64,000 nucleotides of DNA from Acidobacteriota bacterium. GTDB taxonomy: Bacteria; Acidobacteriota; Blastocatellia; Pyrinomonadales; Pyrinomonadaceae. The notes beneath the pieces are model-generated. The model was not told the origin of the DNA and made no database searches. It saw only the letters and a list, made by a program, of their open reading frames with translations. Positions 17,866 through 28,349 of the stretch are shown here, in pieces. How positions within the stretch are numbered: the stretch's first letter is position 1; every line of letters starts with the position of its first letter. Where the stretch lies: assembly GCA_025463125.1 (NCBI GenBank), contig JAOAPX010000136.1, positions 21,171 through 85,170 of the forward strand, written 5' to 3'. The translations under genes and the position numbers were made by a program.

Positions 17866-19545
17866 TTACAGCGCTTTTAAGAGCCAGCCGTTCGGGTCGA
17901 TTTCATACGCGACTTCATTCGGCAGCGGAATCGTTGCAGTTCCGTTTACCATTTCAACGCGCTTCGTAACGTCGCCGACTTTTACTTCGACCGGCATCGG
18001 AAAAGGTAGATTATTCGGCGTTTCCCAGCGCAAAATCAATTGGTTCCCTTTCTTTTCGGAAATAAATTTGGGCAATACCGGTTGGCGCAGATACACTTCA
18101 AAAAACCAATCGAGGTCTTTGCCGGATTCACGCTCGGCTATTCGAAGAAAATCATCGGTCGTTGCAAAATGCGCCTGCTTTCCGTTTTTGATTTTTTCCG
18201 TTCTCGGGTCCGCGTAAGCCATTCGCCTTAAGGAACTAAAAAACGCTTTATCGCCGACGACAAAACGCAGGCTGTTTAAGACAAGAGCGCCTTTGCCGTA
18301 AATATCGCTGTCGCTTTTCGTATAATCCGGCGGCAGCATATACATTTCGACGGTCGTTCGAGCCTCGCGCGGCGCGACCGGTTTGACGTTTTTCGTGTTC
18401 TTTATGCGAGCGGGCAAACTTTTGATAAAGCCTTCGCGGCTGCCGCGCAGACGGTCTTTATAAAGCGCGTCCATATACGACTGGAAACCTTCGTGAATCC
18501 AGAAATCGTTCCAGTCCGGCGCGGTGACGAGATTCGCCCACCATTCGTGTCCGAGTTCGTGAAACATCAGCGTATCGACGCCTTCAGCATCGTATTTAAA
18601 CTCATTACCGTAAGCGATAATCGATTGATGTTCCATTCCGAGATGCGGCGTTTCGGCAATGCCCAGTTTATCGGCGCGGAAAGGATAAGGTCCCAGATAT
18701 TCTTCAAAGAATCGCACATAATCCTTTGTTTTATTTATCAACTCCTGACCTTTGTCGAAATGTTCGGGCAAAACGTAAAAAGCTATCGGGATCGGATCGC
18801 CCGCAATCGACTGCATTTTGTCTTCGATCAATTTATACGGCGCGACGTTGAGCGCGATTACGTAATTGCTCGCCGGCTGCGAAACATACCAGTTAAAAGT
18901 GCGCGTTCCATCAGCGTTTTTATCGACTGAGCGCAAAACGCCGTTCGAAGCGGCAACGAGCGGTTCGGGAACTGTAAAATGAAGCGAAAAATTATCCGCT
19001 TTGTCCGAGGGATGATCTTTGACCGGAAACCACAAATCCGCGCCGTCGTTCTGCACGGCGGTCGCAAACCAGGGCTGCCCGTCAGCCGTTTTCGACCAGA
19101 CAAAACCGCCGATCCATGGCGGATGCGGCGCGACGCGCGGCTTTCCGAAATACGCGACGCGAACATCAACCGTTTGTCCGACCTTTTGCATTACCGGAAA
19201 AGAAATCCAGATTCTGCCCGCTTTTCGTTCGAAGTTTAACGGCTGTTGGTTTTTCCCGTTTACGAGCGCGACGGATTCGACCGTAAAAGGCGTATCCAAA
19301 TCAAGCACAAATTTATCAAGCGGTTTAACGATCCGCGCCTTAACGGTCAAAACGCCTTTAATCGACTGCTCAGACGGATCGACGCGCAGATTCAAATCGT
19401 AATGTTTTACGTCGTAAGACGCCTGTTCAGCTATTAAAACGCCGCCCGAACCTGTCGGGCGCGCGCTAAAATCTCTTTGCGAATAAGACGGCACGCAAAG
19501 CAAAAGCAAACAAACCAAGCTATAGAACAGTAATTTTTGTTTCAT
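17866..19545 (-). CDS. Secreted M1-family zinc aminopeptidase
   Basis: A 559-residue exported metallopeptidase. The signal peptide is MKQKLLFYSLVCLLLLCVPSYS. Residues about 40-240 form the N-terminal beta-saddle. The substrate-anchoring motif is GMEHQ (303-307) in place of GAMEN, and the zinc site is HELGH (329-333) with the third ligand E352 in WIHEGFQ. The protein lacks the long C-terminal helical domain of PepN, like other short M1 enzymes. It starts 3 bp after carB ends, so the two are probably one transcript, although their functions look unrelated. A strong terminator follows. Substrate unknown. Confidence 0.9.
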   Translation of the reverse strand: MKQKLLFYSLVCLLLLCVPSYSQRDFSARPTGSGGVLIAEQASYDVKHYDLNLRVDPSEQSIKGVLTVKARIVKPLDKFVLDLDTPFTVESVALVNGKNQQPLNFERKAGRIWISFPVMQKVGQTVDVRVAYFGKPRVAPHPPWIGGFVWSKTADGQPWFATAVQNDGADLWFPVKDHPSDKADNFSLHFTVPEPLVAASNGVLRSVDKNADGTRTFNWYVSQPASNYVIALNVAPYKLIEDKMQSIAGDPIPIAFYVLPEHFDKGQELINKTKDYVRFFEEYLGPYPFRADKLGIAETPHLGMEHQSIIAYGNEFKYDAEGVDTLMFHELGHEWWANLVTAPDWNDFWIHEGFQSYMDALYKDRLRGSREGFIKSLPARIKNTKNVKPVAPREARTTVEMYMLPPDYTKSDSDIYGKGALVLNSLRFVVGDKAFFSSLRRMAYADPRTEKIKNGKQAHFATTDDFLRIAERESGKDLDWFFEVYLRQPVLPKFISEKKGNQLILRWETPNNLPFPMPVEVKVGDVTKRVEMVNGTATIPLPNEVAYEIDPNGWLLKAL

Positions 19546-19548
19546 AAA

Positions 19549-22500
19549 TTATCTGCCTTCTTCGGCGATCAAAGATTTTTTATTTGCGTGAATTTCCTGC
19601 AAACTTCTAACCTTTACCTGTCCCTGTGATTTTTTCGTGGCGATCGCTTCGATCAAAGCTTCGGCGCCGGTCATCGTCGTGACGGTCGGCACGTTGAATT
19701 GCAAAGCTGATTTGCGAATCGCCTGTTCGTCGTAATGCGACGTTCTGCCGAGCGGAGTGTTGATAATCAGAGAAATTTCGCCCTGCTTGATGTAATCGGC
19801 GATGTTCGGACGACCTTCGTTAACTTTGAAAACCGTTTCGCACGTTAAACCGACTTCCTGAAGGCGTTTCGCCGTGCCGTATGTGGCGATAAGGTCGAAC
19901 CCGAGTTTATCGAGGCGACGCGCCAGAACGACCGCCTGACCTTTATCCGAATCATTAACCGAGATAAAGGCTTTGCCGGACATCGGCAACACTATGCCCG
20001 CGCCTTCCATCGCTTTGCCGTAAGCTTCGCCGAAAGTTTCGCCGACGCCCATTACTTCGCCGGTCGAATGCATTTCCGGTCCTAAAACCGGATCGACGCC
20101 CGCGAATTTTTTGAACGGGAAAACCGGCGATTTAACAAAGATTTGCGGAACCGAAAGCATTGCGGGCAAATTAAAATCCGCCAGAGTTTTTTCGCCAGCC
20201 ATAATCAGCGAAGCGATTTTCGCTATTGGAATGCCCGTGGCTTTCGCGACGAACGGAACCGTGCGTGAAGCTCGCGGATTAACTTCGATCACGTAAACCC
20301 GGTCGTCTTTTATCGCTAACTGCAAATTCATCAAGCCGATTACTTTCAAAGCTTTCGCAAGATTCACGGTGTAGTGCTTGATGGTTTCGAGATGTTCGGC
20401 GGCGAGCTTCTGCGCGGGCAAAACCGACGAAGAATCGCCCGAATGAATTCCGGCTTCTTCGATATGCTCCTGAATTCCGGCGATTACGCATCCCGTTTCA
20501 TCAGCCAGCGCGTCAACGTCGATTTCGACGGCGCGTTCTAAAAACTTATCGATTAAAATCGGTTTTTCCGGCGAAGCGTCAACCGCCGTGCGCATATATT
20601 CGTCAAGCGTCTGCTCGTCGTAAACAATCGCCATCGCGCGCCCGCCGAGTACAAACGAAGGACGAACGACGACCGGATAACCGATTTTATTCGCGATCTT
20701 TTTCGCTTCTTCCGGCGAAACGGCGGTTCCGTTGTCCGGCTGCGGAATATTTAATTCCTGCAAAAGCGCCGAAAACCGCTTGCGGTCTTCGGCTAGATCA
20801 ATCGAATCGGGCGACGTGCCGATGATCGGAACGCCCGCCTTATGCAGGCGGTCGGCTAAATTCAAAGGAGTTTGCCCGCCGAATTGAACGATCACGCCTT
20901 CCGGGTTTTCCGTTTCGACGATGTTCATCACGTCTTCAAACGTTAAAGGCTCGAAATACAAACGGTCGGAAGTGTCGTAATCGGTCGAAACGGTTTCCGG
21001 GTTGCAGTTGACCATAATCGTTTCGAAATCGGCGTCGCGCAGCGCAAAGCTCGCGTGACAGCAGCAGTAATCGAATTCGATTCCCTGCCCGATGCGGTTC
21101 GGTCCGGAACCGAGAATCATAATCTTTCTTCTGTCGGTCGGGTCGGCTTCGTTTTCTTCTTCGTAGGTCGAATAAAGATACGGTGTGTGCGATTCGAATT
21201 CCGCTCCGCACGTGTCGACGCGCTTGTAAACCGGCTCGATATTCAAATCCTTGCGCCGCTCGCGCACTTCATCTTCGGTCGAGTTAGTCAGATAAGAAAT
21301 TCTCCGGTCGGATAAAGCGAATTCTTTCGCGTTTTGCAGCACTTCGCTCGGCACGTCGTTTAAGTTTCGACCGTCGATTCTCGCCTGAAGCTGCATGACT
21401 TCCTGCAATTGTTCTAAAAACCACGGGTCGATTTTCGTCAGGCGATGAATTTCCTCAATCGAATAACCGTTTCTTAAAGCGTACGTTAAATAAGAAAACC
21501 TGTTCGAATTCGGGCGCGCCAGTTTTCGCTGCAAAAGGTGATCGGGAATGCCTTCGAGACGAAGCGGCTTGACGGCTTCGAGCGAGCGCAGACCTTTAAA
21601 AAGCGATTCTTTGAACGTGCGCCCGATCGCCATCACTTCGCCGACCGATTTCATCTGCGTTCCTAAAACGTCTTCCGCGCCGGGGAATTTTTCAAACGCC
21701 CATTTCGGGATTTTCGTCACGACGTAATCGATCGTCGGCTCAAAGCTCGCCGGGGTTTTCTTTGTAATATCGTTCGGAATTTCGTCCAGGGTGTAGCCGA
21801 CAGCGAGTTTGGCGGCGATTTTCGCAATCGGAAATCCGGTTGCTTTCGAAGCGAGCGCCGACGAGCGGGAAACGCGCGGGTTCATTTCGATGATTCGCAC
21901 ATCGCCGTTTTCCGGATTGACGGCAAATTGGATATTCGAGCCGCCGGTTTCGACGCCGACTTTGCGGATACACGCGATCGACATATCTCGAAGCTTTTGA
22001 TACTCGACGTCGGTTAAAGTTTGCGCGGGCGCGACCGTAATCGAATCGCCCGTGTGAACGCCCATCGGGTCGAAATTCTCAATCGAACAGATAATCACGA
22101 CGTTATCGTTCAAATCCCGCATTACTTCCAGCTCGTATTCCTTCCAGCCGAGAATCGATTCTTCGACCAGGATCTGCGAAATCGGCGACGCCGCCAAACC
22201 GCTTTTTGCTATTTCCTCAAACTCTTCCGGGTTAAAAGCGGTTCCGCCGCCGGTTCCGCCGAGCGTGTACGCCGGTCGAATAATCGCGGGGTAGCCGGTT
22301 TCTTCGACAATTTTCCGCGCCTCTTCCCACGTATGCGCGAAACCGCCTTTCGCCGACGGAATACCGATTTCGTCCATCGCTTGTTTAAAAAGCTCGCGGT
22401 CTTCGCCGACCTTGATGGATTCTACGTTGGCGCCGATTAATTTAACGCCGAACTTGTCTAAAATTCCTTTTTCGTACAGCTCGACCGACAAATTCAAACC

Positions 22501-22782
22501 GGTTTGCCCGCCGACTGTCGGTAAAAGCGCGTCCGGACGTTCTTTTTCGATAATGGCGGAGACGGTTTCCAAAGTTAAAGGCTCGACGTAGGTTTTATCC
22601 GCAATTTCCGGGTCGGTCATAATCGTCGCCGGATTTGAATTGACGAGAACCACTTCGAAACCTTCCTGTTTCAGCGCACGACAAGCCTGCGTTCCCGAAT
22701 AATCGAATTCGCATCCCTGCCCGATGACAATCGGTCCTGAACCGATAATTAAAATTTTATGAATGTCTGTTCTTTTCGGCAT
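19549..22782 (-). CDS. carB: Carbamoyl-phosphate synthase large subunit
   Basis: Makes carbamoyl phosphate from glutamine-derived ammonia, bicarbonate and 2 ATP for pyrimidines and arginine, with CarA. The 1077-residue length is standard. Two homologous halves are visible, opening [20 protein letters not shown] and [20 protein letters not shown], each with an ATP-grasp domain ([23 protein letters not shown]). The C-terminal MGS-like allosteric domain starts near 940. The ORF track adds nine residues; [17 protein letters not shown] from ATG 22782 is the family start. A TATAAT lies 19 bp upstream. carA is not in the window. The M1 peptidase gene follows after 3 bp. Confidence 0.97.
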   Translation of the reverse strand: MPKRTDIHKILIIGSGPIVIGQGCEFDYSGTQACRALKQEGFEVVLVNSNPATIMTDPEIADKTYVEPLTLETVSAIIEKERPDALLPTVGGQTGLNLSVELYEKGILDKFGVKLIGANVESIKVGEDRELFKQAMDEIGIPSAKGGFAHTWEEARKIVEETGYPAIIRPAYTLGGTGGGTAFNPEEFEEIAKSGLAASPISQILVEESILGWKEYELEVMRDLNDNVVIICSIENFDPMGVHTGDSITVAPAQTLTDVEYQKLRDMSIACIRKVGVETGGSNIQFAVNPENGDVRIIEMNPRVSRSSALASKATGFPIAKIAAKLAVGYTLDEIPNDITKKTPASFEPTIDYVVTKIPKWAFEKFPGAEDVLGTQMKSVGEVMAIGRTFKESLFKGLRSLEAVKPLRLEGIPDHLLQRKLARPNSNRFSYLTYALRNGYSIEEIHRLTKIDPWFLEQLQEVMQLQARIDGRNLNDVPSEVLQNAKEFALSDRRISYLTNSTEDEVRERRKDLNIEPVYKRVDTCGAEFESHTPYLYSTYEEENEADPTDRRKIMILGSGPNRIGQGIEFDYCCCHASFALRDADFETIMVNCNPETVSTDYDTSDRLYFEPLTFEDVMNIVETENPEGVIVQFGGQTPLNLADRLHKAGVPIIGTSPDSIDLAEDRKRFSALLQELNIPQPDNGTAVSPEEAKKIANKIGYPVVVRPSFVLGGRAMAIVYDEQTLDEYMRTAVDASPEKPILIDKFLERAVEIDVDALADETGCVIAGIQEHIEEAGIHSGDSSSVLPAQKLAAEHLETIKHYTVNLAKALKVIGLMNLQLAIKDDRVYVIEVNPRASRTVPFVAKATGIPIAKIASLIMAGEKTLADFNLPAMLSVPQIFVKSPVFPFKKFAGVDPVLGPEMHSTGEVMGVGETFGEAYGKAMEGAGIVLPMSGKAFISVNDSDKGQAVVLARRLDKLGFDLIATYGTAKRLQEVGLTCETVFKVNEGRPNIADYIKQGEISLIINTPLGRTSHYDEQAIRKSALQFNVPTVTTMTGAEALIEAIATKKSQGQVKVRSLQEIHANKKSLIAEEGR

Positions 22783-22800
22783 GATAGTTCTAAGATTGTA

Positions 22801-22806
22801 ATTATA
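22801..22806 (-). promoter_or_regulatory. Consensus -10 element for carB next to a terminator
   Basis: TATAAT on the minus strand ends 19 bp before the carB ATG and lies directly against the T-run of the upstream gene's terminator. No good -35 sits at 17 bp. If it is used, the carB 5' leader would be only about a dozen bases. Confidence 0.45.
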
Positions 22807-22807
22807 C

Positions 22808-22836
22808 AAAAAAAAGCGCGGTCAACTAACCGCGCT
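22808..22836 (-). terminator. Intrinsic terminator after haloperoxidase-like gene
   Basis: Perfect 8-bp GC-rich stem AGCGCGGT/ACCGCGCT with a 6-nt loop and eight Ts on the minus strand. It lies about 30 bp after the stop of the upstream haloperoxidase-like gene. Confidence 0.85.
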
Positions 22837-22865
22837 AAATGCATTTATTATAAATAGCACAAAAA

Positions 22866-24593
22866 TCACACCGTTGTAGTGGTTCCGTCAAACTTTGTCA
22901 GCCGGAATCCGGCGAACTTTTCGTTGTAACAAGCCCTCTGATCCTGAAGAATACTGATTGCCAGAGCTTCGCCCAGAAGCATCGATTCGGTCGCGTCAGA
23001 ACGCCAGTGAACTCCGGCGGCATTTCGACCGAGCGCAACGTTTGCCGCCATTTTGTTAAGTTCGCCGCCGACCGTTAAATTTTCCGAACCGCCGTAAGGA
23101 ACTAAGCCCGTTCCGGCAGCATCCGGCACGACCGGATTTTCTATAACGGTTTCTTCGTTAAACCACGCTTTCAAAATCGTTACGCAGGCACCAGCGACCG
23201 TCGCGTGTCCCGCGCCGTAAGCCGGGTGAAGCGGTGAGCCTTCGGGAAAAGCCATCGGCAAAAACGCGTTGCCCGACGGCAGATGCCCGCCGAGGCGCGT
23301 TTGACTCGAAACCGAGTTTAGAATCTCAGAGTGAACCGGGTAAGCCGCGTTATGAAAAGCCGTCCGGTCAACTCTTTCGGCGAAAACTTCGGGTCTTAAA
23401 CGCCTGTGAACAAACCACTTTTGATTCCATACAGTTTTCAAAGCGCGCGTTGAAACTTCGCATAAAAGCGTCGCGACGTGCGGTTCGCCGAAAGTGCCGA
23501 AACCTTGCTGCGTCGCCGAATTATTGTATGGATTCCCGTTATCGAACGGGACGCCGAGACCGGCGATTACTAGAAACGCCTGAAAATACGCCTGAAACAA
23601 AACATCGATATGCACCCACTGACCGAGGTCGCGCCCGTTTCTTAAATAATATGCGGTCGAATCGAAAATATCCGCCTGCGCCGGCGCAGCTCCGTTTTGC
23701 GCGGCAAGCCAGCTTTCGAAATCGGTCATGTAATTTTTTCCGCCGCTTTCCAGCCCGCGAACGGTTCGCATCCGCTGGCTGATCTCGTTTGCGCCCAAAA
23801 AACACGATTGGTAAAAAAATTGTGAAAGATACGGTCCGGCTTTATCGCCCGGCGTCAATCCGCGAAAAAGCACGTTCGTCGTCACCCGCCCGTTCACATC
23901 TTTCGCGCCTTTAAAATCGGCGCCGAACAAGGTCAAATCCGCCGCGGCGGCATTTGCGATCGGATTGTTTTGATATTCGGAAAAAGGCACGTCGCGCAAA
24001 AGCGCCATCCAGTAATTTTCGGAGATTTCGGCGGCGATTTCACGGCTCGCAAAAGCCGGCGGCGGCGGTTCTATAAAACTGAACGCGTCTTTTCCTTCCA
24101 GATCAAACGCCAGACCGGACTGCGGATTTGTAAATTTGCGGTCGCCGCCCAAAGGAACCTGTTCGAACGCGTCCGGGCTTCCGGTTCTGAGCGCGTTCAA
24201 AAGCGCGTCGTAAGCCGTAGGCTGAACTTCGCCGTTTGATTGATGCGGCAGACCTTTTGTAAAATTGGCGATCCGATTCGGATATAATTCTTCGTCGCCG
24301 TTATTCGGACGATGAAAAAGACGCGGAATCGGATGAAAGTTTGCTTTTGCGGCACCGATTCGCGCTTGATAGCAGGACTGGGCGCGATGTTGATAAAAAG
24401 AAGGCTTGGCTATTTGTTTCTGCGCCGAAACGGTGGAGTTTTTATCCAGAAACGGTAAAAATGCGCCGAGCGCCGTCGCCGTGACGGTCGATTTTCCTAA
24501 ATTGCTGAAAAATTTTCTGCGGTCAATTTGAGAGGAATTTTCCAGTGAGTTGTTTTCCGTTATTTCATTTTTTTCGGATAAGTTGTTTTGCAT
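22866..24593 (-). CDS. Tat-exported vanadium-haloperoxidase/PAP2-like protein
   Basis: A 575-residue exported protein. The N-terminus has a twin-arginine motif (DRRKFFSNLGKS) before a hydrophobic stretch, so it is probably exported folded. The vanadate/phosphate pocket is visible in three parts: VHRRLRPEVF, HPAYGAGHATVAGA and NAAGVHWRSDATES. These match the vanadium-dependent haloperoxidase family, related to PAP2 acid phosphatases. Family members oxidise halides with peroxide or act as phosphatases; which applies here cannot be decided. It is bounded by its own terminator and is transcriptionally separate from carB. Confidence 0.85.
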   Translation of the reverse strand: MQNNLSEKNEITENNSLENSSQIDRRKFFSNLGKSTVTATALGAFLPFLDKNSTVSAQKQIAKPSFYQHRAQSCYQARIGAAKANFHPIPRLFHRPNNGDEELYPNRIANFTKGLPHQSNGEVQPTAYDALLNALRTGSPDAFEQVPLGGDRKFTNPQSGLAFDLEGKDAFSFIEPPPPAFASREIAAEISENYWMALLRDVPFSEYQNNPIANAAAADLTLFGADFKGAKDVNGRVTTNVLFRGLTPGDKAGPYLSQFFYQSCFLGANEISQRMRTVRGLESGGKNYMTDFESWLAAQNGAAPAQADIFDSTAYYLRNGRDLGQWVHIDVLFQAYFQAFLVIAGLGVPFDNGNPYNNSATQQGFGTFGEPHVATLLCEVSTRALKTVWNQKWFVHRRLRPEVFAERVDRTAFHNAAYPVHSEILNSVSSQTRLGGHLPSGNAFLPMAFPEGSPLHPAYGAGHATVAGACVTILKAWFNEETVIENPVVPDAAGTGLVPYGGSENLTVGGELNKMAANVALGRNAAGVHWRSDATESMLLGEALAISILQDQRACYNEKFAGFRLTKFDGTTTTV

Positions 24594-24827
24594 AGAGGTA
24601 CGACTTCAAAAATCTCTTGAAGTTAGAGTAATTTTATTATTTTATTGAGCTGCCGATTGTTCGCTTATGAGATTTAAGTAAAATTACGAAGGCAAAGACG
24701 GAGAAAGGATTGGCGTCTTTCAAACTTTGTAACCCGCCATATTAAAGCATAAATTCGCGGAGCTTACAATACTTTTCTCCGAGGATTTTCGAAAGCGGAT
24801 TAAGGTTCAAAACACGGTTTTTCTTTA

Positions 24828-25859
24828 TTAAAATCCGACGAAAATCGGTTCCGGCGCGAGCAGAAGGTCAAAACGCTCCCGCACCTTTTTCTGAATTTCA
24901 TCTTTCAGTTCGAGCACCTCATTTGCCGTACCGTTTCCCAGATTAACGATTGCTAAAGTATGACGGCTCGAGATTCCGACGTTTCCCTTTTGAAAGCCTT
25001 TATAAAACCCGGATTGCTCGATAAGCCATGCGGCTGGAATTTTTACGGTTTTCTCGTCAACCGGAAAATGTGGGATTTGAGCCGCAAACTTTTCGCTCAG
25101 CAAATTATATTGCTCGCGGCTGACAACCGGATTTTTGAAAAACGAACCGGCGCTTTTTGAATTCGCGTCAAGCTCGTCAATCACCATTGATTTGGCGCGG
25201 CGAATCTCTAAAACCGCTTCGCGCGTTTGTTTTAAAGTCGGTTTTTCGTTTCCGAAATATTGCAGCAAATCTTTATAAACAATTTTCGGCTCGACGTTTT
25301 TTTGCAAATCAAACGTTACCGCCAAAACAATAAAGCGGTTTCGCTCGGTCGTGTTGAAAATGCTCGTGCGGTACGCGAATTTGCAGTCCGCGTTTGAGAG
25401 TTCGAGGGTTTCTTTTAATTTTCGGTCGAAAACGCGGACTTTCGCGATCGATTCCGAAACTTCCTGCCCGTATGCGCCGACATTCTGCACGGGCGTGCCG
25501 CCGACAAATCCGGGAATCCCGCTGAGACATTCGACTCCGGCGCGGCTTTCACGGGCGCACAAAGCGCAGAACGCGTCCCAATCTTCGCCCGCCCGCGCCG
25601 TAACCAGGTTATTATCGGTTTCGATTCCTTTGAGCGCAATTTGCAAAACCAAGCCGTCAAACCCCTGATCCGAAATTAAAACATTGCTTCCGCCGCCTAA
25701 AATAAAAATTTCAAACTCATTTTCATCGGCGAAATTAAAAGCTTCAATTACTTGCCGCTCGGTTTCGGCTCGAACGAAAAAACGCGCTTCGCCGCCGATC
25801 TTTAATGTCGTGTAAGCGGCGAGCGGAATATTTTTCTGCACGGAAATCGATGTAGTCAC
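24828..25859 (-). CDS. murB: UDP-N-acetylenolpyruvoylglucosamine reductase
   Basis: FAD enzyme that reduces UDP-GlcNAc-enolpyruvate to UDP-MurNAc in peptidoglycan synthesis. The motifs PLAAYTTLKIGGEARFF, FILGGGSNVLISDQGFDG (FAD-binding PCMH fold), LSGIPGFVGGTPVQNVGAYGQE, AYRTSIF, SAGSFFKNPVV and the ending APEPIFVGF are all in place. The ORF track starts at a TTG with 25 extra residues (SVAIPVCFFFGADFYNKYL) unlike the family. The GTG at 25859 (VTTSISVQKNIPL) is a better start, and GTG 25841 is also possible. The gap to the next gene (24594-24827) holds a weak hairpin but no gene. Confidence 0.95.
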   Translation of the reverse strand: MTTSISVQKNIPLAAYTTLKIGGEARFFVRAETERQVIEAFNFADENEFEIFILGGGSNVLISDQGFDGLVLQIALKGIETDNNLVTARAGEDWDAFCALCARESRAGVECLSGIPGFVGGTPVQNVGAYGQEVSESIAKVRVFDRKLKETLELSNADCKFAYRTSIFNTTERNRFIVLAVTFDLQKNVEPKIVYKDLLQYFGNEKPTLKQTREAVLEIRRAKSMVIDELDANSKSAGSFFKNPVVSREQYNLLSEKFAAQIPHFPVDEKTVKIPAAWLIEQSGFYKGFQKGNVGISSRHTLAIVNLGNGTANEVLELKDEIQKKVRERFDLLLAPEPIFVGF

Positions 25860-26034
25860 TGGGTTTTCTAAATATTTATTATAAAAGTCGGCGCCGAAGA
25901 AAAAACAAACCGGGATCGCAACTGATTGAATCAAAGCTATTTATTATCTCAATCGGCTTTGGTTAATCCGAAACGTTTCCTGGTTTGTTTTTGTTCATGC
26001 TCTCGAAACAGCATTCAAGAATGTTCGTTTTTTG

Positions 26035-27870
26035 TCAATACCCGTAAGCTGCGCCCTTGACCAAAACTTCGAGTTTTTTAGCTTCATTGAGGGCGTTCAA
26101 AGCTTTTAATCTGCCGATAATTCTTTCGGTTTCCTTTTTATTTTTGTTGCGATATTCCGATTCCCCGAGCGCCGATAAAGCCGCGATATAATTCGGTTCT
26201 TTTTCGACCGCCCGGCGAAACGCGCTGACGGCATTTACTATATCGCCGTTTTTACGATAAGCGACTCCGAGCGCGTAGCCGGAAAAGTTCCATTCCGGGC
26301 GCTTTTCGACAACCGGTTTCAAAGCGGCAATCGCTCCCGCGAAATCGCCTAAATCAATCAAAGTGACACCGAGATTGAGAAGCGGCGCTTCGATATACGC
26401 CGGGTTCAGGGCAACGGCTTTTTGCAAAACGAGTTTTGCCTGCTCAAATTTGGCTTTTCCCTCGGCTTCTTTTTTATACGTTAAATCGATTTTACCGGCA
26501 TTGTAATAAGCCCAGCCCAAATTCGTGTAATCCGCCGCGTTCGGGCTTAATTCGAGAGCTTTTTCCAGATTTTTAATCGTCGTAGACCATCGGCACGGAA
26601 TATATTTCTTTATATCGTTTTCGCACTGCCTGCCGACGACGTACCCGGCGTAACTGTAAATCTGCGCAGTTTCGTCGCGGCTGTAATCTTTTGTTCGCTG
26701 GATAAACGTAATCGCAAGGTTGTAATTGCTTTCGGCGTCAGCGAAGTTTCCGACTTGCCTGTAAGCGTCGGCGAGATTGGCGTAAGCCTCGATATTGTCG
26801 TTTTTAACGCGCGTCGCGGCTTTGTATTTATTCACCGCTTCCGCGTAATTCTCCATCTCGTAATACGCGGCGCCGGCATCGAATAAAGCTTCGAAATATT
26901 TCGGTTTAACGCGCAAAGCTTCTTCAAATTCAACGACGGCTTCTTTATTTAGGTTTAATCGCACGAGCGATTTTCCGGCGTAATAATGCGCTTCGGCGCT
27001 GTCATTATTGAGTTTTACGGCTTCTCGAAACGCCTTTAAAGATTCGTCGTTGCGGTTTTGCGCGAAACGAACCAATCCTAAAAAGTATTGCGCCTGCTCG
27101 TCGTTCGGCGAAGTCTTCAGCGCTTTACCGAGATGCTCGTCGGCTTTTGCGATCTCGCCTTTCCGGTAATAAAGAACGCCGAGCGGAACGTATATCTCCG
27201 TTAAATCCCTGTCCAAAAGAAGAGCTTTTTCGTAGCCGGCAATCGCCTCGTCGGCTTTATCCGTATCATCCCAAACTTCGCCTAAACCGTAAAAAGCGAC
27301 CGCGTTATTCGGATTATATTCGATCGATTCTTCGAAAAATCTTCTCGCCGCCTCAGGCTTTTCTCCGGCTAAAAGCTGATTTCCTTTTAAGGCTAAAGCT
27401 TCGCTCAAACCGGTTCGGGCGTTTTTATTATCTTCGAGCATTAAAGATTCGCGGAAAAACTCGATTGATTTATCGAATTCTTCCTTGTCTATATAATATT
27501 CGCCGACGCCCGCGAAAACTTTCGCGGCTTCTTCTTTTCGCATCGTGTTCGGATTCGGCGGCATATTAAACGGATCCACCGTTTTCGTGCGAGTTCGGCG
27601 CGGCGTCGCTTTCGCAATAACGGTAAATTGTTTCGCAACCCGTTTAACGGTTTCGAGACGCTGAATTTTTGTGCGGATAAATTTGGCGTTTGATACGAAT
27701 CTTTTTGGCGGAGCTTTTTTAGATGTGCGAAAAACAAAAACGCTCGAACCGCCCGTAATATCGCTGACGGGTATTAAATCCTGTCCGCGAACCGGGACAA
27801 ATACGAGCGCAAAAGTCCAAATTAAAAATGCGGAAACAGCCGTTTTGCTCCGACAGATTTTATTACTCAT
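26035..27870 (-). CDS. Exported TPR-repeat protein
   Basis: A protein of about 611 residues with a signal peptide (AVSAFLIWTFALVFVPVRGQ) and a disordered basic region to about residue 90. About a dozen tetratricopeptide repeats follow, for example AVAFYGLGEVWDDTDKADEAI, AQYFLGLVRFAQNRNDESL, AEAHYYAGKSLVRLNLNKEA and AYANLADAYRQVGNFADAE. TPRs mediate protein contacts; no catalytic domain is seen. The track adds 26 residues; ATG 27870 (MSNKICRSKTAVSAF) places the signal peptide properly. The 27871-28349 gap is AT-rich, divergent to the EF-G gene, and shows nothing else I can identify. Partners unknown. Confidence 0.85.
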   Translation of the reverse strand: MSNKICRSKTAVSAFLIWTFALVFVPVRGQDLIPVSDITGGSSVFVFRTSKKAPPKRFVSNAKFIRTKIQRLETVKRVAKQFTVIAKATPRRTRTKTVDPFNMPPNPNTMRKEEAAKVFAGVGEYYIDKEEFDKSIEFFRESLMLEDNKNARTGLSEALALKGNQLLAGEKPEAARRFFEESIEYNPNNAVAFYGLGEVWDDTDKADEAIAGYEKALLLDRDLTEIYVPLGVLYYRKGEIAKADEHLGKALKTSPNDEQAQYFLGLVRFAQNRNDESLKAFREAVKLNNDSAEAHYYAGKSLVRLNLNKEAVVEFEEALRVKPKYFEALFDAGAAYYEMENYAEAVNKYKAATRVKNDNIEAYANLADAYRQVGNFADAESNYNLAITFIQRTKDYSRDETAQIYSYAGYVVGRQCENDIKKYIPCRWSTTIKNLEKALELSPNAADYTNLGWAYYNAGKIDLTYKKEAEGKAKFEQAKLVLQKAVALNPAYIEAPLLNLGVTLIDLGDFAGAIAALKPVVEKRPEWNFSGYALGVAYRKNGDIVNAVSAFRRAVEKEPNYIAALSALGESEYRNKNKKETERIIGRLKALNALNEAKKLEVLVKGAAYGY

Positions 27871-28349
27871 CTTTTTACTCAACAAATATTTCTGACCTAT
27901 TTTATTCCTTTGTTGTTTAAATACAAGAACAAATTTATTAGCAATCAATACTGTTTGAACGTTTTCGGCAATGCCTTTTGCCTTTCGAAAAGCCTCAAAA
28001 CCGCCTCGAAATCACTTACATTGATTAAAACCGCGAATGTCTTCAGTTACCGAGCGGCAACAAGACGAATTAATTTCTTAAAAATCGCTACTTTTAATTA
28101 AGACTTTTCAAAATTAATAATAAATTAATAATCAAAATTCGACTTAAGTTAAATCAAACGAAATGCTTGGTATTTTCGCTTTTATAAAATTATTTTTCTT
28201 GCCCTTTTGAGCGATGTCGTTTACATTAAATTCTTACCTAAAGTCCGATTAATTCTTTATTCCGAATTCGTTTTTTTTCGATGCGGAATACGTAATCTTT
28301 CCATTGGAATTTAGCCGAAAAATTCAAAAAAAGGAGATTCTTGCCGACT

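Noticed and set aside
24691-24720. Hairpin AAAGACG/CGTCTTT after murB as a terminator
   Set aside because: No T-run follows on either strand.
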